64,000 nt of DNA, from the NCBI GenBank assembly GCA_900539915.1, contig UQDU01000003.1, positions 1-64,000 on the forward strand, written 5' to 3'. Made by a program: the position numbers and the translations under genes. Of the stretch, positions 47,369-57,267 are shown piece after piece; within the stretch, counting starts at the first letter, position 1; each line of letters starts with the position of its first letter. This DNA is from an uncultured Bacteroidales bacterium. Lineage in GTDB: Bacteria; Bacteroidota; Bacteroidia; Bacteroidales; Muribaculaceae. Below the pieces are notes generated by a model. It saw nothing but the letters and a program-made list of their open reading frames with translations, ran no database searches and had not been told where the DNA came from.

Positions 47369-48301
47369 CCTCTTGAGTTTACCTGTCGAAGTATATTCCA
47401 ATTTCTTGCGGATAATGCTCTTGGGTGCATGATATTTGGGCAACGCTGCCGCAAGTTTTTCTAATGTGACATCCGTCTCTACGTCCCGGTCGATGACCAG
47501 GACAAGACGGCTGCCCAACACATCATCAGGCATTGATGATATGAAATATCTTCCGGCAGGCAGCAGATGAGCCAATGCTTTCTCTATCTGCTCGGGATAA
47601 AGTTTTATCCCACCGCTGTTGATGACATTGTCATATCGCGAAAGCCATCGGAAAGAATGATTGTCTGAGAGTTCCACCACATCATTGGTAACGAGTCTGC
47701 GCCATGACATATTGGGGTTCTCTATTACTAAGCATCCACGGTCATCTGTGGAAAAGCTGTAACCGGGCAGTCCGATGAACAGATCCTCATCCCTGCCGCC
47801 GATATGCCGCAAAGCCACATGCGATGCGGTTTCAGTCATCCCGTATGTCGCATAGGCTTCAAACGGTGCTTTCTTCAAAATCTCCTCTTGCCGGAGCGAA
47901 AGCGGAGCACCTCCCACTATGACATTTTCTATCTTGTCAAGACAAGGCGATTTCATCAATCCCTCAATCTGCATCGGGACGATGGCCACCAGCGACAATC
48001 TGTCGCACTGAAATGCACTGTCGGCCAATGGCTTGGAGCTCGGAATCTCACATGTAAGCGTGCATCCGCTTACAATGCTGCGCACTACCATCATTTTCCC
48101 TGCTATGTAATCAAGCGATAGAGGCAGATGGATATGTGATGCCTTATCAAGTCCAAAAAATTTGACTGTCATCCTCGCTGACTCCGTCATATCCACTTTC
48201 AAGAGACGTATCTCCTTAGGGGTGCCGGTAGAGCCTGATGTGTGCGCCGAGATATACGGCACCGACGAATTCCATTCTTTCAGGAAATCAGACAGTTCCA
48301 T
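47360..48301 (-). CDS. menE: O-succinylbenzoate-CoA ligase, short form
   Basis: Adenylates o-succinylbenzoate and joins it to CoA in menaquinone synthesis. The 313-aa protein lacks much of the N-terminal region of standard AMP-forming ligases, as in other Bacteroidota MenE, but keeps the P-loop HTSGSTGTPK, the ATYGMTETASH core motif and the C-terminal GKLKRLL Lys. It starts 1 bp after the menC stop (TGATATG), so translation is probably coupled. Confidence 0.92.
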   Translation of the reverse strand: MELSDFLKEWNSSVPYISAHTSGSTGTPKEIRLLKVDMTESARMTVKFFGLDKASHIHLPLSLDYIAGKMMVVRSIVSGCTLTCEIPSSKPLADSAFQCDRLSLVAIVPMQIEGLMKSPCLDKIENVIVGGAPLSLRQEEILKKAPFEAYATYGMTETASHVALRHIGGRDEDLFIGLPGYSFSTDDRGCLVIENPNMSWRRLVTNDVVELSDNHSFRWLSRYDNVINSGGIKLYPEQIEKALAHLLPAGRYFISSMPDDVLGSRLVLVIDRDVETDVTLEKLAAALPKYHAPKSIIRKKLEYTSTGKLKRLL

Positions 48302-48302
48302 A

Positions 48303-49373
48303 TCAAATGCCTTGACTTGAAAATTCTATGCCTGAAAAATCCCAGCCTTGCGAGGCATCATAATACATGCGTTCACCTCGTAAGACCAGAGGCGAGGGAA
48401 TATTGTTATGGTAAAGCATACCCGTACCGAGACCCTGCGGACGCTTTACATTGTGTTTGGCGGCGAGCTGGGCTATAGCATTGAGCCCTACATTTGACTC
48501 CAGTGCCGATGTCAGCCACCAGCCTGTATGATGCTCTTTTGCAGTTTCTATCCATCTGTCGGTCGCATCGAGGCCTCCGCACAGTGACGGTTTAAGTATG
48601 ATATATGCCGGTTTGATGATGTTCAACATCGTATCCCGACGCACCTTGTCGCTCTCCCCTATCAATTCTTCATCCAGAGCTACGGGAATTGGGGAGCGGC
48701 GGCAGATGTCGGCCATCGCAAACCATTGGCCGGCACGTATAGGCTGCTCGATGGAATGGATGCAATATTTGCTGAGGCGGTCAAGTTTTGACAAAGCATC
48801 CTTGGGGTCAAACGCACCGTTGGCGTCCAAACGCAATTCAAGAGTCTTGTTGTCAAATTCACGGCGTATGATGTCAAGGAGCCTCAGTTCGCTCTTGAAA
48901 TCTATACCTCCGATTTTAAGTTTAAGGCATTTGAAACCTTCGTCAAGTTTCCGCGCTATACGCTCTGACATCTCGGCCTCGCTGCCCATCCATATAAGAC
49001 CGTTGGTACGTATGCCATGTTTTCCTTCCAGCCAGTCCGATGGGAATATCACCTGCTTGCCGCCATTATCCAGATCGTGCATGGCGGTCTCAAGACCAAA
49101 TGAGAGAGAAGAACTCAATTTAGGCAATTTCTCGCCCTTATTTATCGCTATACATAGCTTCTGTAGTTTTCTCTCATACTCGGGTGAATCCTCGGCACTG
49201 AGACCTCGAAACAATGCGCATTCACCGATGCCGTTTTTCCCGGTCACACTGTCGGTGAGGCGTATGAAATATGTCTCTTTAGTCTCCATGCTCTGACGCG
49301 ACGTTACCGCCTTGAACTTGAAATCAAGCACATAACGGCAGTAGTCGGCACGGATGTTCTCAGCAAGTCTCAT
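48303..49373 (-). CDS. menC: o-Succinylbenzoate synthase
   Basis: Enolase-superfamily enzyme that dehydrates SHCHC to o-succinylbenzoate. The 356-aa protein has the catalytic Lys in LKLKIGG (KxK), metal ligands in RLDANGAF, SIEQPI and VALDEELIG, and the second Lys in ILKPSLCGG. Its ATG overlaps the menB stop by 1 bp (TAATG). Confidence 0.95.
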   Translation of the reverse strand: MRLAENIRADYCRYVLDFKFKAVTSRQSMETKETYFIRLTDSVTGKNGIGECALFRGLSAEDSPEYERKLQKLCIAINKGEKLPKLSSSLSFGLETAMHDLDNGGKQVIFPSDWLEGKHGIRTNGLIWMGSEAEMSERIARKLDEGFKCLKLKIGGIDFKSELRLLDIIRREFDNKTLELRLDANGAFDPKDALSKLDRLSKYCIHSIEQPIRAGQWFAMADICRRSPIPVALDEELIGESDKVRRDTMLNIIKPAYIILKPSLCGGLDATDRWIETAKEHHTGWWLTSALESNVGLNAIAQLAAKHNVKRPQGLGTGMLYHNNIPSPLVLRGERMYYDASQGWDFSGIEFSSQGI

Positions 49374-50191
49374 TATCCCGGGAATTTGGGGAATTGGTCG
49401 AAATCAGGGTCACGCTTCTCAAGGAAAGCGTTTTTGCCCTCCTGAGCCTCAGCCATAAGATAGTACATGAGAGTGGCATCGCCGGCAAATTCCATCATGC
49501 CTCGCTGTCCGTCAAGCTCTGCATTCAATGCTCTCTTTATCATACGTATGGCCATAGGGCTGCGTTTGAGTATAGTCTCGCACCATTCTACAGTCTCGTC
49601 TTCAAGGTGCTCAAACGGCACGACCTTGTTGACCATGCCCATCTCCTCTGCCTCCTTGGCTGTGTACTGACGACACAGGAACCATATCTCGCGGGCCTTC
49701 TTCTGACCCACGCAACGAGCCAGATAGCTTGAACCGAAACCTGCATCAAAGCTGCCCACTTTGGGGCCTGTCTGGCCGAAACGAGCGTTTTCCGAAGCTA
49801 TAGTCAGGTCACATACCACATGCAGCACGTGGCCGCCGCCGATAGCATAACCGTTGACCATGGCAATCACCGGCTTAGGGATGCTGCGTATGGCCTTGTG
49901 CAGGTCAAGCACATTGAGACGCGGTGTGCCGTTTTCATCAATATACCCACCTATGCCCTTAACTTTCTGGTCGCCTCCCGAGCAAAACGCCTTGTCACCT
50001 ATACCGGTCAGAATGACGACACCGATTTCAGGACTTTCACGACAGTAGGCCATAGCATCCAGCATCTCACGGTTAGTCTGCGGACGGAAAGCATTGTAGA
50101 CCTCCGGGCGGTTGATTGTAATCTTGGCAATTTTGCCATACTTCTGAAAGAGTATGTCAGTGTACTCTTTTATTGTGGTCCATTCTCTCAT
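49373..50191 (-). CDS. menB: 1,4-Dihydroxy-2-naphthoyl-CoA synthase
   Basis: Crotonase-fold enzyme that closes the naphthoquinone ring. The 272-aa protein shows the MenB pattern: [23 protein letters not shown], the oxyanion-hole [13 protein letters not shown] and [18 protein letters not shown]. It begins with the family-typical [12 protein letters not shown]. It lies 16 bp after menD. Confidence 0.98.
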   Translation of the reverse strand: MREWTTIKEYTDILFQKYGKIAKITINRPEVYNAFRPQTNREMLDAMAYCRESPEIGVVILTGIGDKAFCSGGDQKVKGIGGYIDENGTPRLNVLDLHKAIRSIPKPVIAMVNGYAIGGGHVLHVVCDLTIASENARFGQTGPKVGSFDAGFGSSYLARCVGQKKAREIWFLCRQYTAKEAEEMGMVNKVVPFEHLEDETVEWCETILKRSPMAIRMIKRALNAELDGQRGMMEFAGDATLMYYLMAEAQEGKNAFLEKRDPDFDQFPKFPG

Positions 50192-50207
50192 TGCTTCTAT
50201 ATTTGAT

Positions 50208-51923
50208 TTATTGATTTGATTCTGTCAGATATGCAAAATATCCTTTCCACACAGCTGCATCATATTTGCCGTCAGACTTGATTACAAGTATGCAGGGCTT
50301 ACCGTCATCCACTACAAAAGATTTCATGGCGGCGTCAAGGCCGGATTCATCGTCGGCTTCCAGATACTTCCAGCCGCAAGAACTGGCAAATGCGCCAAAC
50401 GGTGTGTCTATGCCCATCTCCAGGCAGTCTTCAAGCTCCGGCAACGATTCAGTGGTCGGTATGCAACGGAATATATTTCCGCCACCGTTATCCATCACTA
50501 TGACACGCATACGGCCTGTCACCTGTTTCGTGCCGAGAGCCGTCAGGTCATAGGCAAGGCTCATGTCTCCGGTGATAAGCAAAGTGTGGCCATGGCGGTA
50601 AGCAAGTTGAGAGCCTACGGCAGTAGAAGTGCTTCCGTCAATGCCGCTGACACCACGGTTACAATCCCACCTGTGGATATGGGGCGCATGTATCTGCTGT
50701 GCCAGTCTGACACTCATACCGTTGCTCAGCTGAATATTCCATCGGGCCGGAACTGCATCAAGCACTTTTGACATGGCCTTAAGCGATGACCATGAGATAT
50801 TGTCAAGGTATTTTTGAGTACTGCATCTGACTGTTTCGCCCAGACGCATCCACATATCGGCATAATCACAGTACTCACGGAGGGGATACATAGCACTTGC
50901 GAGCTGAGGAAGAAACACATCAGGCTCCATATCTATCCTCAGAGTCAGAGACTGGAATGTATCAATCAGACTAACCTCCGTCCCCACATACCAGAGCTGC
51001 TGCGGTTTGCGGGACCTGATATATTGTTTCAATTTGCCAGAGACTATGCTGCCGCCCATGTATATGACAGTGTCAGGACGATAGCGTTCACCGTCAGCTT
51101 TATTCTCCACCATGGATACAGCTGCATCAATCTGGGTCAACACCCTATCGGCGTGCACATTGGCCAGATTTTCAGCCAATATTATGATATTAGGCAGCGC
51201 GGAAAGTTTTGTAACGGCTTTGGTTATCCTCTGTGAAGGAGGCATGTTGCCAATAACTATCATCACCTTATGCGGCGAAGCGATTCTTGAGCCTAATTCC
51301 CGGGCAAAACCGGTGTCAAGTTTGCCTGACGGTCTTATTGAGTCTATTTTTGTGGCATTGACCTGACAATCATCCGTCAGTCCGTTAAACGGCACGCCAA
51401 ACTGCATATTGATATGCACCGGACCCCTGTTGCTGCCGTAGCAAGCAGAGAGGGCTTCGTTGATGACACGGTTACACCACCAGCATTTATTCTCGTCATC
51501 ACTCCGGAAGTCGGGTATATCAACCGATTTGATGGCATACGGCTCCAAGCCATGCGGCTGAGCCAAAGTCTGTGAATCCTTCTGGCCTATCCATTCCGAA
51601 GGGCGGTCGGCGGTGATGACCAGCAGAGGTATCTGTCGGTGATAGGCTTCCGCCAATGCCGGCAGATAATTGAGCATGGCAGTCCCTGAAGTACACAGCA
51701 GTGCCACCGGCCGGGCTGCAATAGCTGCATACCCCATAGCCATGAACGCAGCACTGCGCTCATCCACCACCATCTCTATGTCAATATCCGCATCTCGGGT
51801 GAATGCTATAATCAAGGGCACATTGCGCGACCCCGGGGAGGCAAACACCTTCCGTATCCCGTATTGCACCATAAGAGATGCCAGCATCAGTGCAGATGTC
51901 TTATCTGTAGTCATCATCGTCAT
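50208..51923 (-). CDS. menD: SEPHCHC synthase MenD
   Basis: Thiamine-diphosphate enzyme that joins isochorismate and 2-oxoglutarate. The 571-aa protein has the N-terminal PYR domain with SPGSRNVPL and the conserved Glu in [18 protein letters not shown] context ([14 protein letters not shown]), and the C-terminal TPP motif starting GDMSLAYDL. Its first ATG overlaps the stop of the upstream M16-like gene (ATGA). The isochorismate synthase gene menF, often directly upstream, is not here. Confidence 0.96.
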   Translation of the reverse strand: MTMMTTDKTSALMLASLMVQYGIRKVFASPGSRNVPLIIAFTRDADIDIEMVVDERSAAFMAMGYAAIAARPVALLCTSGTAMLNYLPALAEAYHRQIPLLVITADRPSEWIGQKDSQTLAQPHGLEPYAIKSVDIPDFRSDDENKCWWCNRVINEALSACYGSNRGPVHINMQFGVPFNGLTDDCQVNATKIDSIRPSGKLDTGFARELGSRIASPHKVMIVIGNMPPSQRITKAVTKLSALPNIIILAENLANVHADRVLTQIDAAVSMVENKADGERYRPDTVIYMGGSIVSGKLKQYIRSRKPQQLWYVGTEVSLIDTFQSLTLRIDMEPDVFLPQLASAMYPLREYCDYADMWMRLGETVRCSTQKYLDNISWSSLKAMSKVLDAVPARWNIQLSNGMSVRLAQQIHAPHIHRWDCNRGVSGIDGSTSTAVGSQLAYRHGHTLLITGDMSLAYDLTALGTKQVTGRMRVIVMDNGGGNIFRCIPTTESLPELEDCLEMGIDTPFGAFASSCGWKYLEADDESGLDAAMKSFVVDDGKPCILVIKSDGKYDAAVWKGYFAYLTESNQ

Positions 51924-53233
51924 GCTTGCGTTTTTTGTCCTGCCACTACAGTCAATGCAGCATCAGACTTGAAGTATTTAGAGGCCATCTCACTCAATGA
52001 TTCTGCCGATAGCGCATCCAGGGCATTGAGCTGCTGGGCAAAATAGTCAGCAGGTATCTTGGCTATATAGCTGCTCTCATAGAAATCAGTCACGCTGAAA
52101 GGCGACTCAAGTATAGCTGACAGCGATGTCATATAGAACCGCTTGAGACGCGCTATCTCATCAGCTGTATAATCACCTGATTCCATCCGATGCAACTCGT
52201 GGTGTATCTCCGATATCACGGTATCGGTATAGCGGTTGTCACACTGGCACGATATGTTGATAGCCCCGTAACCGTCAATACCGATTATTGACGCCGCTAT
52301 GCCATACGTAAGGCCTTTAGCCTCCCTTATGTTGGCATTAAGACGGCTTCCAAAATATCCTCCGAGAGCACATACGGCTATCCTGAGCATTTCGTAATCA
52401 TCATGCTCGCGTGATACTGCCGGTATCGTCATCCTTACCGCCGCCTGGGCTGCTCCGGGAAGTCCGACATGATGGACATCCTGTGACCATATGCCTTGCG
52501 GTAGCCTGACATCCAGTTGGTAAGGCTCATTTTCAGCCTTGATGCTGCCGAAAATATCGGCCACGGCATTGATGGTCTTGTCATTGATTTTTCCGGTAAG
52601 AAACAGACTGATATTCGATGCGTCACATCGCGAACCGTGGAAATCACGTATATCTCCAGCCGTCAGATTGCGTATGTCGTCAGGCCGCTCCAACCGTGCC
52701 ATCGGATGTCCCTGACCCAAAAATATACGGTCAGACTCGCGCATTGCCACAGTCGCCACCTTACACAGCTCGGTCTCAAGCGCACGCGCTTTATTTTCAC
52801 GAAATATGTTGAATACATCGTCTGAAAGTTCGGGATTCAACACCATGTCGGCAACGCCCGGCAATATCCGGCAAAACCTGTTGTTGAGCGAATATATATG
52901 CACCGATGTATGGTGGGTGTGGGCCGAAGTATCGAGCCACGCACCGTTGCGCTCAAACAGATCGGCAAGCGCACTGCCCGGATAATCCTTTGACCCCTCG
53001 CGAATCAAAGATGACGCCAAGGCCGCTATCGACTGAGTGCGGTTCTCAGCCGATCCGCCACGCATGAATATGCCCAACCGGCATACATCCGCGTCGCCTC
53101 TGTCAAGGACGTTGAGCGTTATACCGTTAGGCAGCTGTAACCGCTGCAACGGCGGCAATGCGAGTCCCGACAGTTCATGCACTTCGGGGGCCTGTTTGCG
53201 CCACGGTTCATCAATCATATTGTCATAAGCCAT
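51920..53233 (-). CDS. M16-family peptidase-like protein without the zinc motif
   Basis: A 437-aa protein with the two-domain M16 (insulinase/MPP) fold: LPNGITLNVLDRG, FMRGGSAENR and the KGLTYGIAASIIGIDGYG stretch of the R/Y region. At the place of the zinc-binding HxxEH (usually HFLEHM) it reads AALASSLIREGS, so it should not be a peptidase alone. It may act as the non-catalytic half of a heterodimer or only bind peptides. There is no signal peptide. It sits between kdsB (28 bp) and menD (4-bp overlap). Confidence 0.85.
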   Translation of the reverse strand: MAYDNMIDEPWRKQAPEVHELSGLALPPLQRLQLPNGITLNVLDRGDADVCRLGIFMRGGSAENRTQSIAALASSLIREGSKDYPGSALADLFERNGAWLDTSAHTHHTSVHIYSLNNRFCRILPGVADMVLNPELSDDVFNIFRENKARALETELCKVATVAMRESDRIFLGQGHPMARLERPDDIRNLTAGDIRDFHGSRCDASNISLFLTGKINDKTINAVADIFGSIKAENEPYQLDVRLPQGIWSQDVHHVGLPGAAQAAVRMTIPAVSREHDDYEMLRIAVCALGGYFGSRLNANIREAKGLTYGIAASIIGIDGYGAINISCQCDNRYTDTVISEIHHELHRMESGDYTADEIARLKRFYMTSLSAILESPFSVTDFYESSYIAKIPADYFAQQLNALDALSAESLSEMASKYFKSDAALTVVAGQKTQA

Positions 53234-53261
53234 ATCCTATCCTCCTCCTTGTCTGATTACA

Positions 53262-54023
53262 TCAATCATGCTCATATGTAGCTCTAAGATAAGCGACAGC
53301 CCTATCCAGATCATCGGGGGTGTCTATACCTACGGTTTCATATGATGTGATTCCTGTCTTGATTTTATAACCTGCCTGTAACCAGCGAAGCTGCTCCAAC
53401 GATTCAGCCAACTCAAGAGTCGACTGGGGCAAAGCCGTAATAGCTCGCAGAGTTTCCGCCCGGTAGGCATACATGCCCACATGCGTATAATATTGGTGGC
53501 TACGAGGCCAGTCTTCACAATCCTTGCCTCGGAGATAAGGGATGACCGACCGGCTGAAATACAGGGCATTCCTGTCATCATCAATCACCACTTTGGGCGA
53601 ATTAGGATTAGACAGGCTGCTGTAGCTGCCGTCGGAAGGGAACTGACGTATAAGAGTAGCGATAGTCACAGCCTCGTCGGTATAGCAACTTTTCAATTCT
53701 TCAATCTGCTCCGGATGTATGAACGGCTCATCACCCTGGATATTGATGATGACATCAGCCTTATATCCGAATCGGTCATAGGCTTCCAGACAGCGGTCTG
53801 TGCCACTACGATGCTCGGTGGATGTCATTACCACATCATAGCCGTAATGCTTGACTTCATCATATATACGGGTGTCATCGGTGGCGACAACCACGGTATC
53901 AAGTGCTTTAAGAGCCTGACGCACCACACGGATAATCATAGGCACACCGTCAATATCGGCCAACGGTTTGCCCGGGAAACGTGTGGAAGCATATCGTGCT
54001 GGTATTATACCTATAAATTTCAT
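53262..54023 (-). CDS. kdsB: 3-Deoxy-manno-octulosonate cytidylyltransferase
   Basis: Makes CMP-KDO, the donor for the inner core of lipopolysaccharide. The 253-aa protein has the nucleotide-binding IIPARYASTRFPGKPLADI, the TSTEHRSGTDRC motif and the INIQGDEPFI metal-binding segment. It lies 13 bp after the flippase-like gene. Confidence 0.98.
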   Translation of the reverse strand: MKFIGIIPARYASTRFPGKPLADIDGVPMIIRVVRQALKALDTVVVATDDTRIYDEVKHYGYDVVMTSTEHRSGTDRCLEAYDRFGYKADVIINIQGDEPFIHPEQIEELKSCYTDEAVTIATLIRQFPSDGSYSSLSNPNSPKVVIDDDRNALYFSRSVIPYLRGKDCEDWPRSHQYYTHVGMYAYRAETLRAITALPQSTLELAESLEQLRWLQAGYKIKTGITSYETVGIDTPDDLDRAVAYLRATYEHD

Positions 54024-54036
54024 GATATAAGGATGA

Positions 54037-55119
54037 TTAGTTAGATTTCTTTTTGTTGTGTCGCATTTGTATGCCTTGACGTACCCATCCCGGCACTATA
54101 CATGCTCCTATGATGAGGTAGATATAGTAACTGATTATACGCCAAAACAGGGCTATCACTACGGCAAGCCCGTAATCGTTGAGCAAGTCTCCATAGTATT
54201 CGGTAAAGAGCCATTCGCTCAATCCGCTGCCTCCGGGCGTAGGGCTGATAGTCAAGACTATCCATACGACAAACTGCCGGCCGAACACTACCAGCTGTGA
54301 CGCATACGGAGCGAACGCCAGAAACAGCATGTTGACCACGAGGTATCTTGACGACCATGACAGCCCGGTGGCAGCAAAAGCCTTTATCCACCACCCCAAG
54401 GAACGATGTCTCAAATCCCTGCCCGTGGCCTCCATATTATCTGTCAATCTGACAGCCTTGGGCTGCCAGCGTCTAAGGAAGCGGATGCGGAATATAGAAT
54501 TGATTACCTTCTTGATAACCGCAGGACGGGCGATAACGCCGAAGAACAGAAAGGATGTCCACAAGACTATACCGGCATAAACCAGCCAGAAAACTGTGCG
54601 CAACCCGGATGTGAAAGCATCACTGTTAAATCCAAACAGGATTTCAGGCGATATTATCCACATCAGTATCGGGCAGAATATGACGAAAAACGATTCGTCA
54701 AGTATCAGCGTGGTCATCATCAGCGTGGTGGCACGCCCGAAGGGTATGCCCTCACGGTGCAGGTAAATCATCCCGAAAGTCGAGCCGCCTACCGATGAGG
54801 GTGTGACAGCTGAGGTAAATTCACAGAGCATGTTGACCCTGATGGCCTGCTTCCATTTCAACTGACGGTCAGTTATGGCCCTGAAACGCCAGCTGAGTCC
54901 GAAGTCACGCCCTAACATACACAGCCATGCCAGGGCTATGCACCCTATGACATGGCCGTCAAAACGTATGCTTTTCCATACGTCCTCGCTAAATTCATCA
55001 TGAAAAAGCCATGCCACGACACCCAACCCTATGAATACGGGTATAAGTATCTTATATGAAAGATTGCTTGACAGGAATTTTTTCCCGTCATTAAGGGTCT
55101 TGGCATCCGGCTCGTTCAT
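54037..55119 (-). CDS. Flippase-like membrane protein (LPG synthase TM domain family)
   Basis: A 360-aa integral membrane protein of the UPF0104/YbhN group, related to the membrane half of lysylphosphatidylglycerol synthase. It has about eight hydrophobic segments, the family pattern FTSAVTPSSVGGSTFGMIYLHREG and the TISPTPGGSGLSEWLF segment near the C-terminus. There is no aminoacyltransferase domain, so it does not make lysyl-PG itself; lipid or glycolipid transport is likely. It lies between purU (15 bp) and kdsB (13 bp). Confidence 0.88.
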   Translation of the reverse strand: MNEPDAKTLNDGKKFLSSNLSYKILIPVFIGLGVVAWLFHDEFSEDVWKSIRFDGHVIGCIALAWLCMLGRDFGLSWRFRAITDRQLKWKQAIRVNMLCEFTSAVTPSSVGGSTFGMIYLHREGIPFGRATTLMMTTLILDESFFVIFCPILMWIISPEILFGFNSDAFTSGLRTVFWLVYAGIVLWTSFLFFGVIARPAVIKKVINSIFRIRFLRRWQPKAVRLTDNMEATGRDLRHRSLGWWIKAFAATGLSWSSRYLVVNMLFLAFAPYASQLVVFGRQFVVWIVLTISPTPGGSGLSEWLFTEYYGDLLNDYGLAVVIALFWRIISYYIYLIIGACIVPGWVRQGIQMRHNKKKSN

Positions 55120-55134
55120 GGCAGCCAGTTATTG

Positions 55135-56004
55135 TCAGCTGAACACTATGGTGCGGTTATCGTAGGTCAGGATTTTGCGCTGTATATGCTTCTCAACAGC
55201 ACGCGACAGCACAATCTTCTCAAGATCGCGGCCTTTTTTGACCAGGTCCGGAATAGTGTCCTTATGGGAGATGCGTACTACCTCCTGCTCTATAATCGGT
55301 CCGGCATCAAGCTCGGTAGTGACATAGTGGCTCGTAGCTCCTATGAGCTTGACACCCCTTTCATAAGCCTGGTGATAAGGCTTCGCACCGACAAAAGCCG
55401 GCAGGAACGAGTGGTGTATATTGATAATCCTGTTAGGATAGCGGTTGATGAAATTTTCAGAAAGCACCTGCATATATCGCGCAAGCACTATGAAATCCAC
55501 ATTATACTTGTCAAGTATATCAAATTCCACCTGTTCCATCTCATCCTTGTTGTCACGAGTCACAGGCACGACCTCAAAAGGAATACCGAACTGCTGTCCG
55601 GCCATGGCCAGATCAGGATGATTGCTTATGATGACAGGAATCTCCACATCCCACTCTCCGGCCACATAGCGTGACAGCATGTCATACAGACAATGCGACA
55701 TCTTGCTGACAAATATTGCCATACGCTGCACGTGGCTTGAGAAGCTGAGCTTGTATGTCAGGCTGTAGCGTTGCGCATAGAGGGTATTGAAATAATCGTC
55801 AATCTTCTCGCTGGGAATCAGGAAGCGGTCAAGCTCCCACTCCACTCTCATGTAGAATACACCGTTAACCCTATCGACATACTGGTCAAGGTATATGATA
55901 TTACCCTGGTTTTCGGTGATAAATTGTGTTATAACAGCGATGATGCCTGGCTGGTCCGGACAATGCATGCGGAGTATAGCCGTCTTTTTGTGTTGTTGTT
56001 TCAA
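55135..56004 (-). CDS. purU: Formyltetrahydrofolate deformylase
   Basis: Hydrolyses 10-formyl-THF to THF and formate, balancing one-carbon pools. The 289-aa protein has an N-terminal ACT domain (ILRMHCPDQPGIIAVITQF) and a formyltransferase-like C-terminal domain with NIHHSFLPAF and the catalytic Asp region AGPIIEQEVVRI. The best start is TTG at 56004: an in-frame stop lies four codons upstream and the next ATG (codon 13) would remove the first ACT strand. First gene of the tightly spaced run to menE. Confidence 0.93.
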   Translation of the reverse strand: MKQQHKKTAILRMHCPDQPGIIAVITQFITENQGNIIYLDQYVDRVNGVFYMRVEWELDRFLIPSEKIDDYFNTLYAQRYSLTYKLSFSSHVQRMAIFVSKMSHCLYDMLSRYVAGEWDVEIPVIISNHPDLAMAGQQFGIPFEVVPVTRDNKDEMEQVEFDILDKYNVDFIVLARYMQVLSENFINRYPNRIINIHHSFLPAFVGAKPYHQAYERGVKLIGATSHYVTTELDAGPIIEQEVVRISHKDTIPDLVKKGRDLEKIVLSRAVEKHIQRKILTYDNRTIVFS

Positions 56005-56371
56005 CTCTGTACTCTTTTATGGTTACATATCATGTCATGATATCCGCACTTTCTGTTCAGGTCAGTAAACCCAAAAACGATCCTATTTTAACAGATACGG
56101 ATATCGCTATACCTATTGATGCTGGGCCATACTATCTTTCATAGATTACAGGTGTATGGAACTTAAGCATATGCAAATTTACAATTTTTTCCTTAACAAC
56201 CATTTTATAGATGTTACTTAATCACTGGTCACATTTACAACTTATATTCTCGCACCAAGCTTTTTAATGTATTTTAACTTTATTAAGCGAACTTTTATCC
56301 TTAACTTTATGTTGTTCAAATCAGAGAGTTTTTATTTACTTCATTTTTTCACATTTTACAGGATATTGATT
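56005..56371. other. AT-rich intergenic region upstream of purU
   Basis: A 367-bp region without a supported gene, between divergent purU and the 66-aa gene. On the minus strand TAAATTTG (56181-56174) is an exact -7 match for purU, about 170 bp before its start. On the plus strand the 10-mer TTAACTTTAT occurs twice (56274-56283 and 56301-56310), each one mismatch from the -7 consensus. I see no RNA gene. Confidence 0.45.
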
Positions 56372-56572
56372 ATGGATAAATTTTCTTACGCACATGATGC
56401 CTTCTTTGGCAGCCTGGTAGGTGAAAGCGTTTCTGAACCTGCTCCTGCAAAGACTTCAGGCCATGATTTCGTAGCCGAATGGCTTGTAGCATCAATCACC
56501 GATGATGCCATCACATCTATTCATACGGAATCAAAGCCAAAACGTGTCATCAACGACATCTGGCACTCCTGA
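56372..56572 (+). CDS. Small protein of unknown function, 66 aa
   Basis: Starts at ATG 56372 (MDKFSYAHDAFFGSLVG) and ends in NDIWHS. The frame is open further upstream to 56267, but that part is AT-rich and Phe-rich, unlike coding sequence here. The protein has no signal peptide or membrane segment; a helix-prone part (HDFVAEWLVASITDD) follows a Pro/Ala-rich stretch. A strong hairpin (56604-56649) closes the transcript. I do not recognise it. Confidence 0.6.
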   Translation: MDKFSYAHDAFFGSLVGESVSEPAPAKTSGHDFVAEWLVASITDDAITSIHTESKPKRVINDIWHS

Positions 56573-56593
56573 CCCCACGAGGTCAACCTGATG

Positions 56594-56649
56594 CAAAAAA
56601 AAGAATCAGACAGGCACACATCCCATATGGGGCGTGTGCCTGTCTGATT
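56594..56649. terminator. Bidirectional terminator between the 66-aa gene and flavodoxin
   Basis: Perfect 16-bp stem AATCAGACAGGCACAC/GTGTGCCTGTCTGATT (56604-56619 with 56634-56649), extended inward by CCC/GGG. A run of eight A at 56594-56601 gives a T-run on the minus strand, so it mainly ends the flavodoxin transcript. Confidence 0.92.
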
Positions 56650-56654
56650 TCCTA

Positions 56655-57161
56655 TCAGTCGTTTATGGCATTTTTTACTATTGTACACCATTGGTCTATG
56701 CGTTCAGGCGACATCTGCGACTCGTTTGTTTCATCAAGCAGAAGTCCTACGGCCTTACCGTCACGCACAGCTGTAGAATGCTCAAATCCATAACCGTCAG
56801 CATTGAAAGCTCCGATAAACTCGGCTCCGGTATCCTTAAGCTCATCATAAAGAGTGCCCACTCCGTTACAGAAGGTATCGCTCATGGTCTCATCGCCGCA
56901 GCCAAACAGCGCAATCTGCTTACCGGTCAGATCTATTACTTTCAGACCGTTCACAAAATCGGCCCAATCATCCTGTATGTCGCCTGAGCCCCAGGTGGAT
57001 GTGCCGAGTATCAGCACTTCATAGTCTGCTACATCGGTGGGAGCGCTTTCAGCCACATTATGCACGTCGCTTTTATCTACACCCAGAAGAGCGGCAATCT
57101 GCTTGGCTACTTCTTCTGTAGTGCCTGTTGTCGAACCATAAAATATGCCCGTCTTTTTCAT
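56655..57161 (-). CDS. fldA: Flavodoxin
   Basis: FMN-containing electron carrier that can replace ferredoxin. The 168-aa protein has the FMN phosphate-binding loop YGSTTGTTEEVA (about 9-20), the STWGSGDIQDDW loop and the FGCGDE segment, as in long-chain flavodoxins. Its start codon lies at the edge of a perfect 10-bp inverted repeat (57160-57190), which may control translation or transcription. Confidence 0.95.
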   Translation of the reverse strand: MKKTGIFYGSTTGTTEEVAKQIAALLGVDKSDVHNVAESAPTDVADYEVLILGTSTWGSGDIQDDWADFVNGLKVIDLTGKQIALFGCGDETMSDTFCNGVGTLYDELKDTGAEFIGAFNADGYGFEHSTAVRDGKAVGLLLDETNESQMSPERIDQWCTIVKNAIND

Positions 57162-57190
57162 AACTGAATTAAATTAATTGATTCAGTTAT
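57160..57190 (-). promoter_or_regulatory. Dyad overlapping the flavodoxin start codon
   Basis: ATAACTGAAT (57160-57169) and ATTCAGTTAT (57181-57190) are perfect inverted repeats around an 11-nt AT-rich centre. On the mRNA the second arm ends within the ATG. It could be a hairpin that hides the start codon or an operator. Confidence 0.6.
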
Positions 57191-57267
57191 AAAACGCCAT
57201 ATCCACGGCCATAGTTCATCTGGACGACAATCAAATCACGACGACCTGTCTGCTCTTCACCCGGCCA

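Noticed and set aside
56267..56371. A longer form of the 66-aa protein, starting at 56267
   Set aside because: The extra part is AT-rich, Phe-rich and unlike coding sequence in this window, and it overlaps promoter-like sequence.
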